From NCBI RefSeq assembly GCF_030848395.1, contig NZ_JAVDBT010000004.1, forward strand, positions 1-64,000: 64,000 bases of DNA, given 5' to 3'. The stretch comes from Pseudogemmobacter lacusdianii (lineage in GTDB: Bacteria > Pseudomonadota > Alphaproteobacteria > Rhodobacterales > Rhodobacteraceae). Position 1 is the stretch's first letter, and every line of letters begins with the position of its first letter. The notes beneath the pieces were generated by a model. That model saw only the letters and a program-made list of their open reading frames with translations, had not been told where the DNA came from and ran no database searches. Shown piece after piece: positions 59,978 to 64,000 of this stretch. A program made the translations under genes and the position numbers.

Positions 59978-61267
59978 TTAGACCTCTTCGACGCGAATTG
60001 CCACGGGCTTGCCCACCAGCACGCCGGTGGTGGTGAAGCGGCTCAGCGCGTTCGTCAAATCATCGGGCGTGGCCTTGTGGGTGACGATCAGCACCTGGGC
60101 TTGGCCGTCGGGATGGCCGTATTGCCGCATTTGGTCGATGGAGACACCAGCCTCGCCCAAGCAGGTGGCGATTTTGGCCAGCGCGCCGGGCTTATCCAGC
60201 AGCGTCATGCGCAAGTAATAGGGGGCCGGAGTGGCGGCGCGGGCGGATTGGCAGGTCACCAGCTGGGCCGCCGGGATGCCAAACGTCGGCAAGCGGAAGC
60301 CGCGCGCGATGTCGATCACATCGCCCATGACCGCGCTGGCGGTCGGGCCCATGCCAGCGCCGGGACCGCGCAGCACGATTTGGCCGACAGAATCGCCCTC
60401 AAGCACCACCATATTGGTGCCGCCTTGCAGCTGGCCCAGCGGGCTGTCGGCGGGGACCAAGCAGGGGGTCATGCGCTGCTCAAGACCGCGGCCGGTCATT
60501 TGCGCAACGCCGAGAAGCTTGATGCGGTAGCCCATATCCTCGGCCAAGCGGATGTCGTCGATCGAGACATTGCCGATGCCCTCAAGCTCAACTTGATCAA
60601 AGGCGACCCGGGTGCCGAAGGCGATAGAAGCCAGGAGCGAGAGTTTGTGGCCAGCGTCAATGCCGCCGACATCAAGGTTGGGATCGGCTTCAAGGTAGCC
60701 CAGTGCGCGGGCCTCTTCGAAGACCGCTTCATAGGAGAGGTTGGCGGCTTGCATCCGGGTGAGGATGTAATTGCAGCTGCCGTTCATCACGCCCATCACC
60801 CGCTTGATGCGGTTGCCGGCCAGGCCCTCGGTCAGGGCTTTGATCACCGGGATGCCACCGGCGACGGCGGCTTCAAACCGCAAGGCAAGTCCATTGGCCT
60901 CGGCGGTCTCGGCCAAAGACTGGCCAGAATGGGCAAGGAGGGCCTTGTTGGCGGTGACGACATGCTTGCCGGCGGCGAGTGCGGCTTCGGTTGCGGCTTT
61001 TGCGGCGCCTTCATGGCCGCCCATCACCTCGACGAAAACGTCGATGTCGTCGCGTTGGGCCAAGGCGACGGGATCACTTTCCCAAGCATAGCCCGAGAGA
61101 TCGGCATCGCGATTCTTCGAAGGATCACGGGCGGATACGGCGGTAATCACCACCGGGCGGCCGGCGCGGGCGGCGATCAACTCGGCCTCGGTTTGCATGA
61201 TCCGCACCACGCCAATGCCCACGGTGCCAAGACCGGCCAGACCAAGACGAAGGGGAGCGACGGACAT
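59978..61267 (-). CDS. hom: Homoserine dehydrogenase
   Basis: 429 aa. The N-terminal NAD(P)-binding motif is LGLAGLGTVGIGVV; the central catalytic region has MNGSCNYILTRM and NLDVGGIDAGHKLSLLASIA. The C-terminal ACT domain appears as LLDKPGALAKIATCLGEAGV. It reduces aspartate semialdehyde to homoserine on the way to threonine and methionine, with the ACT domain giving feedback control by threonine. Start ATG 61267. Confidence 0.96.
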   Translation of the reverse strand: MSVAPLRLGLAGLGTVGIGVVRIMQTEAELIAARAGRPVVITAVSARDPSKNRDADLSGYAWESDPVALAQRDDIDVFVEVMGGHEGAAKAATEAALAAGKHVVTANKALLAHSGQSLAETAEANGLALRFEAAVAGGIPVIKALTEGLAGNRIKRVMGVMNGSCNYILTRMQAANLSYEAVFEEARALGYLEADPNLDVGGIDAGHKLSLLASIAFGTRVAFDQVELEGIGNVSIDDIRLAEDMGYRIKLLGVAQMTGRGLEQRMTPCLVPADSPLGQLQGGTNMVVLEGDSVGQIVLRGPGAGMGPTASAVMGDVIDIARGFRLPTFGIPAAQLVTCQSARAATPAPYYLRMTLLDKPGALAKIATCLGEAGVSIDQMRQYGHPDGQAQVLIVTHKATPDDLTNALSRFTTTGVLVGKPVAIRVEEV

Positions 61268-61399
61268 ATGCGAGACCTTTCGGGGAGCGGCATTCGGCAG
61301 CGGTGTTAGCCCGAACCGACGCGTCTGGCAATGTCGGTGCGGGGGCTGGATGGCACCTTGCTGGAACGTAGGGGGAGTGAGAAGCGGCAGGCCTGCGGC

Positions 61400-61639
61400 T
61401 TAGCGCGGATCGGCGCTGGCGTTGCGCAGGGCGGCGGCGCGGCGCTGCAAAGCAGCAGCGCGGGCTGCAAGTGCTTCATTCTGCGCGGCCGAAGTGGAGG
61501 CAGCTTGGGACAAAAGCTGATCCAGCGGCAAAAGGTGCGGTGGGCTGCCCGCCGCGACGGGGGCGGGGGGCAGATCAGGCAGGGCGGTGCAGGCGCTAAT
61601 CCCCAAAAGGATCGGCAGAAGGGGAAAACGAGACAGCAT
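61400..61639 (-). CDS. Small lipoprotein of unknown function
   Basis: 79 aa. The signal MLSRFPLLPILLGISAC has lipobox ISAC near residue 17, and the mature part is a short Ala/Leu/Arg-rich amphipathic helix (SAAQNEALAARAAALQRRAA). I know no family. It lies between hom and the Tad-type pilus genes on the same strand and could belong to the pilus operon. Confidence 0.55.
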   Translation of the reverse strand: MLSRFPLLPILLGISACTALPDLPPAPVAAGSPPHLLPLDQLLSQAASTSAAQNEALAARAAALQRRAAALRNASADPR

Positions 61640-61763
61640 CAGCCGGAAAGCTCCTGTGGCGCGGAGCGGTAGGATAGACGCGAGGCCGCTCGGGCGAAAG
61701 GGCCGGCGAGGGCCAGTTGGCGAAAGGGGCGGCCCGAGCGCAAAGCGGGGCCGCAGCCGGTTC

Positions 61764-61810
61764 GCGATGTCAGAGGTGCGCGATGTCAGGGGTGCGCGAT
61801 GTCAGAGTCG
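61764..61810. repeat. Three tandem 16-base repeats at the end of the TadE-like gene
   Basis: GCGATGTCAGAGGTGC (61764-61779), GCGATGTCAGGGGTGC (61780-61795) and GCGATGTCAGAGTCGC (61796-61811) follow head to tail. The third contains the stop codon (TCA at 61802-61804 on the plus strand) of the pilus gene. The 16-base unit is not a multiple of three. Confidence 0.75.
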
Positions 61811-62386
61811 CACGATCGAGGGGCAGGAGACGCCGGTAAAGCAGACTTGCCTTTGTTCAAGTCGCGGACGCGTCACGATGAAATTCCTGAAATTCGTCAG
61901 AGGGATGCCGACATCAAAGGCTGGCTGGTAGCGCACCGATGTCTCTACGACGACAACGCTGTCTTGGTCGGCCATGATCGGGATCTTGGCCTTGAAAGCA
62001 CTGTTGTTCACGGTGGTGTTGGTCAGCTGTGCCATCCGATTGCCGGGCGAGCGCGAAAAGAGCACGGCATAACGCTCGCTGTTCTCGTCATATTTCAACG
62101 AGGTGATGCGCATTTCAACATTGGTTGAGTTCTGCACCAGATAGGTCAGCAGGGTCTGCATGCCATTGATATAAGTGGTGTTCACCTCGCGTTGACGCGA
62201 CAGCGTATCGGCAATCGCGTAAGAGCCCTTTTGCGCGTGGTTGAGCGTGCGGAAAGTGTCCCAATAGATAAACATGGCCATAAAGGTCCAGATCAGCAGC
62301 GGCAGCACGATCAGGAATTCGGTCATGACCAGACCATCTTCGCTGTCTTTGAAGCGGCGGATCTGGCGGGTGAGGGGGCGCATCAT
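61802..62386 (-). CDS. TadE-like pseudopilin/pilus assembly protein
   Basis: 194 aa. A short basic N-terminus is followed by EDGLVMTEFLIVLPLLIW, the E-x-x-x-x-x-E-hydrophobic segment of TadE-like prepilins, with the membrane helix at about 18-42. A long extracytoplasmic part rich in polar and beta-type sequence follows. TadE-type proteins are minor pseudopilins of tight-adherence (Tad/Flp) pili. It follows another TadE-like gene by 24 bases. Confidence 0.82.
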   Translation of the reverse strand: MMRPLTRQIRRFKDSEDGLVMTEFLIVLPLLIWTFMAMFIYWDTFRTLNHAQKGSYAIADTLSRQREVNTTYINGMQTLLTYLVQNSTNVEMRITSLKYDENSERYAVLFSRSPGNRMAQLTNTTVNNSAFKAKIPIMADQDSVVVVETSVRYQPAFDVGIPLTNFRNFIVTRPRLEQRQVCFTGVSCPSIVRL

Positions 62387-62410
62387 GGCAATACCTTGGT
62401 TCTCAAGCTC

Positions 62411-62959
62411 TTAGCGTGGCTCGTTCACGAAAATGGAGTTGGAGACCATCTGATAGCCACCGCCGCTGGCCGGCCGCAGCCGCAAGCCAAGCCCGGTCGA
62501 GGGGAAAATCGGATCCTGCACCACGCAAATGCGCACGATGATGATCTCATGCGCGCCGCCGGGCGTAAAAGTGGTCAGCGCCTCGGTCTCTTCGCCGCGA
62601 TCGATACAGGTGGCCGGCATGGTCGGTAAAGCGAAAGTGGCGGTCGAGACAGGACGCATCTCGACCTTGAGCAGGCTGTTACAATCCACCAAAACCACGG
62701 TGCGCGCGCAGATCAAGCGGCGCAGTTCATTGTGGTCAAAGGTGCCAAGCCGACCCAGACGCACGTCGCGCATCACCAGATCCAAGCCGCGCTCCATCAT
62801 CACATGGCGAACCATGTAAAGCCCGGCCTCAACCGAGGCCATGAAGATGGTGCACAGGATCGGCACAACGAAAATAAATTCGATCGTGGCGGTGCCTTCC
62901 TCATCGCGCGCCCGGTCTCGGGCGCGATGGAAGAGTTTTGACAGCAGGCGGCGCATCAT
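62411..62959 (-). CDS. TadE-like pseudopilin
   Basis: 182 aa. The segment EEGTATIEFIFVVPILCTIF (about 21-40) is a TadE-type prepilin hydrophobic segment with a Glu after a Gly. The remainder is extracytoplasmic and contains two cysteines after the membrane helix (LICAR and VDCNS) that could pair. It starts at ATG 62959, overlapping the stop of the VWA gene by four bases. Confidence 0.82.
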   Translation of the reverse strand: MMRRLLSKLFHRARDRARDEEGTATIEFIFVVPILCTIFMASVEAGLYMVRHVMMERGLDLVMRDVRLGRLGTFDHNELRRLICARTVVLVDCNSLLKVEMRPVSTATFALPTMPATCIDRGEETEALTTFTPGGAHEIIIVRICVVQDPIFPSTGLGLRLRPASGGGYQMVSNSIFVNEPR

Positions 62960-64000
62960 TGGGTTAGCCTCAACTGACTGAGGTTCGAGGCAATGGCGCG
63001 GAAGGCGGTGCGGATCTCAAGGCCGCTTGCGTCGAAGTAATAGGTGCCTTCTTCCGCCGATTGGCCCTCACGGCCGGTGGCGCATCTGCGGATGGCGGTT
63101 GCGCCCCCCTGCGGCGCCTCAAAGGCGATGCCATAGATCCAGACGCCCTGAGCCTTGGCGGCAGAGCACATTTGGTTCAGGCGTGTGTTCATCTCAGCGG
63201 GCTGGGTGAAGCTGCGGAAGTTGGCTTTCCAAGTGTTGTAATGACTGGTGCGCGAACTGGAGCTGGTGCCGCCCAAAGCGCGGCCGTAAAGCTGCCATGC
63301 GACCCAATCCGAACGCGCCTCGGCCCAGACATCTTGCCAATTGAGCCGGTTGGCCCCGATCCGCGCTCTGGTGGCGAGATCGCTGGTGTCGGCGGTGCTG
63401 GTCGAGACCTGATAGCATTCCGAATTTGCCGGCGTGGTGCCGTTATAGGGCCGCGAATGCCAAGCGTTCAGGCTAGGCACATAATAGGGTTTGCTGCGGC
63501 ACAGGTCGTCTGCGTCATCGTTCACACCGTTGTTCACCCGGCTGGCATGGAAGACGGACCAAGGGTTGCCGCGCGAGGTGCTGCGCCAGATCGGCGAAGG
63601 ACCTGCGCGATAAAGATCGTTGGTCTCTTCCTTTTGGAAGTTTTCACCATCGGTCATCAGCACGATGATTTTCAGCGTCTCGGGGTCGCGGAATTGGGCC
63701 GGACGATCGGCGAAATAGGTCGGCACCGGGCCACCACCGCGCGCCATTTCTTCGGTGATCGAGCGGCTGCTGGGGTCAAGAAACAGCATGCCCCATTTCA
63801 TGCCAAGGTCGATCGAGGTCGCGCCCACGGCGATCAAATTATTGATATGGGCTTTGAGCTTGGCGGGGTCATTCTCATGCACCATCACATAGGTGGCGGC
63901 ATTGGGTTGGCACCACATATTAACATAGAGCCCGTCGTCATCCGGCTCGGGCTTGACGGCATCGGTGCTGCTATTGGGGCGATCAACGGAGCTCCAATGG
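62956..64000 (-). CDS. TadG-like pilus protein with a von Willebrand A domain (5' end outside window)
   Basis: At least 347 residues; the gene runs on past base 64000. The in-window start reads HWSSVDRPNSSTDAVKPE. VWA-like features are IIVLMTDGENFQ and a C-terminal WIYGIAFEAPQGGA, but the metal-binding DxSxS motif must lie outside the window. TadG proteins carry a short pilin-like N-terminus and a VWA domain and are part of the Tad pilus apparatus. The three genes form one operon with overlaps. Confidence 0.85.
   Translation of the reverse strand, partial: HWSSVDRPNSSTDAVKPEPDDDGLYVNMWCQPNAATYVMVHENDPAKLKAHINNLIAVGATSIDLGMKWGMLFLDPSSRSITEEMARGGGPVPTYFADRPAQFRDPETLKIIVLMTDGENFQKEETNDLYRAGPSPIWRSTSRGNPWSVFHASRVNNGVNDDADDLCRSKPYYVPSLNAWHSRPYNGTTPANSECYQVSTSTADTSDLATRARIGANRLNWQDVWAEARSDWVAWQLYGRALGGTSSSSRTSHYNTWKANFRSFTQPAEMNTRLNQMCSAAKAQGVWIYGIAFEAPQGGATAIRRCATGREGQSAEEGTYYFDASGLEIRTAFRAIASNLSQLRLTQ

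Noticed and set aside
58709-61309. Very long plus-strand open frame opposite glpX and hom
   Set aside because: It is the complement of two clearly recognised genes; its translation shows no family features and is Gly/His/Arg rich as expected from a GC-rich antisense frame.

Overview
The window looks like chromosomal DNA of a Rhodobacterales alphaproteobacterium (Rhodobacter/Paracoccus/Roseobacter relatives). This rests on GC-rich coding DNA, a SmoEFGK-SmoS-MtlK polyol operon as described in Rhodobacter sphaeroides, the recJ-glpX-hom neighbourhood, a non-pyrrolysine MttB homologue, and Tad pilus genes. It is an inference from gene content; there is no rRNA in the window.

Left part (1-17.3 kb): an LPS-heptose operon (GT9 glycosyltransferase, AGE-family epimerase, hldE) ends in a decayed hldD remnant, followed by two small lipoproteins. 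Next come a divergent XRE regulator/fatty acid desaturase pair, Nudix and DUF983 genes, and a group of four genes (EF-hand protein, ECF sigma factor, probable anti-sigma factor, periplasmic metal-sensor-like protein). Then follow a PleD-like diguanylate cyclase, DUF3572, a HAD phosphatase, a corrinoid-type methyltransferase (MttB family), and an H-NOX-like sensor translationally coupled to an HNOBA-GGDEF diguanylate cyclase.

Middle-left (17.3-26.4 kb): a sugar-alcohol catabolic locus on the minus strand. Its order is HAD phosphatase, SorC-type regulator, binding protein, two permeases, ATPase, sorbitol dehydrogenase, mannitol dehydrogenase. It has tandem operator-like repeats and an attenuator-like hairpin behind the binding-protein gene. 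A lytic transglycosylase gene lies upstream.

Centre (26.5-56.2 kb): a complete type VI secretion locus with tssA, B, C, D(hcp), E, F, G, H(clpV), I(vgrG), J, K, L(OmpA-fused) and M. It also carries a phosphorylation control set (kinase ppkA, FHA protein, phosphatase pppA, tagF), a TagX-like peptidoglycan peptidase, an OmpA protein and a DUF6484 spike-associated protein. A second IcmF-type protein joins a DotU-like N-terminus to a TssM-like C-terminus and lacks the NTPase domain. No PAAR protein, effector or immunity gene is recognisable.

Right part (56.2-64 kb): two identical tRNA-Glu(UUC) genes, recJ, glpX, hom, a tiny lipoprotein, and the end of a Tad-type pilus operon (two TadE-like pseudopilins and a VWA-containing TadG-like protein cut by the window edge).

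Assignments were made by reading motifs and gene order only. No alignments or database searches were run.
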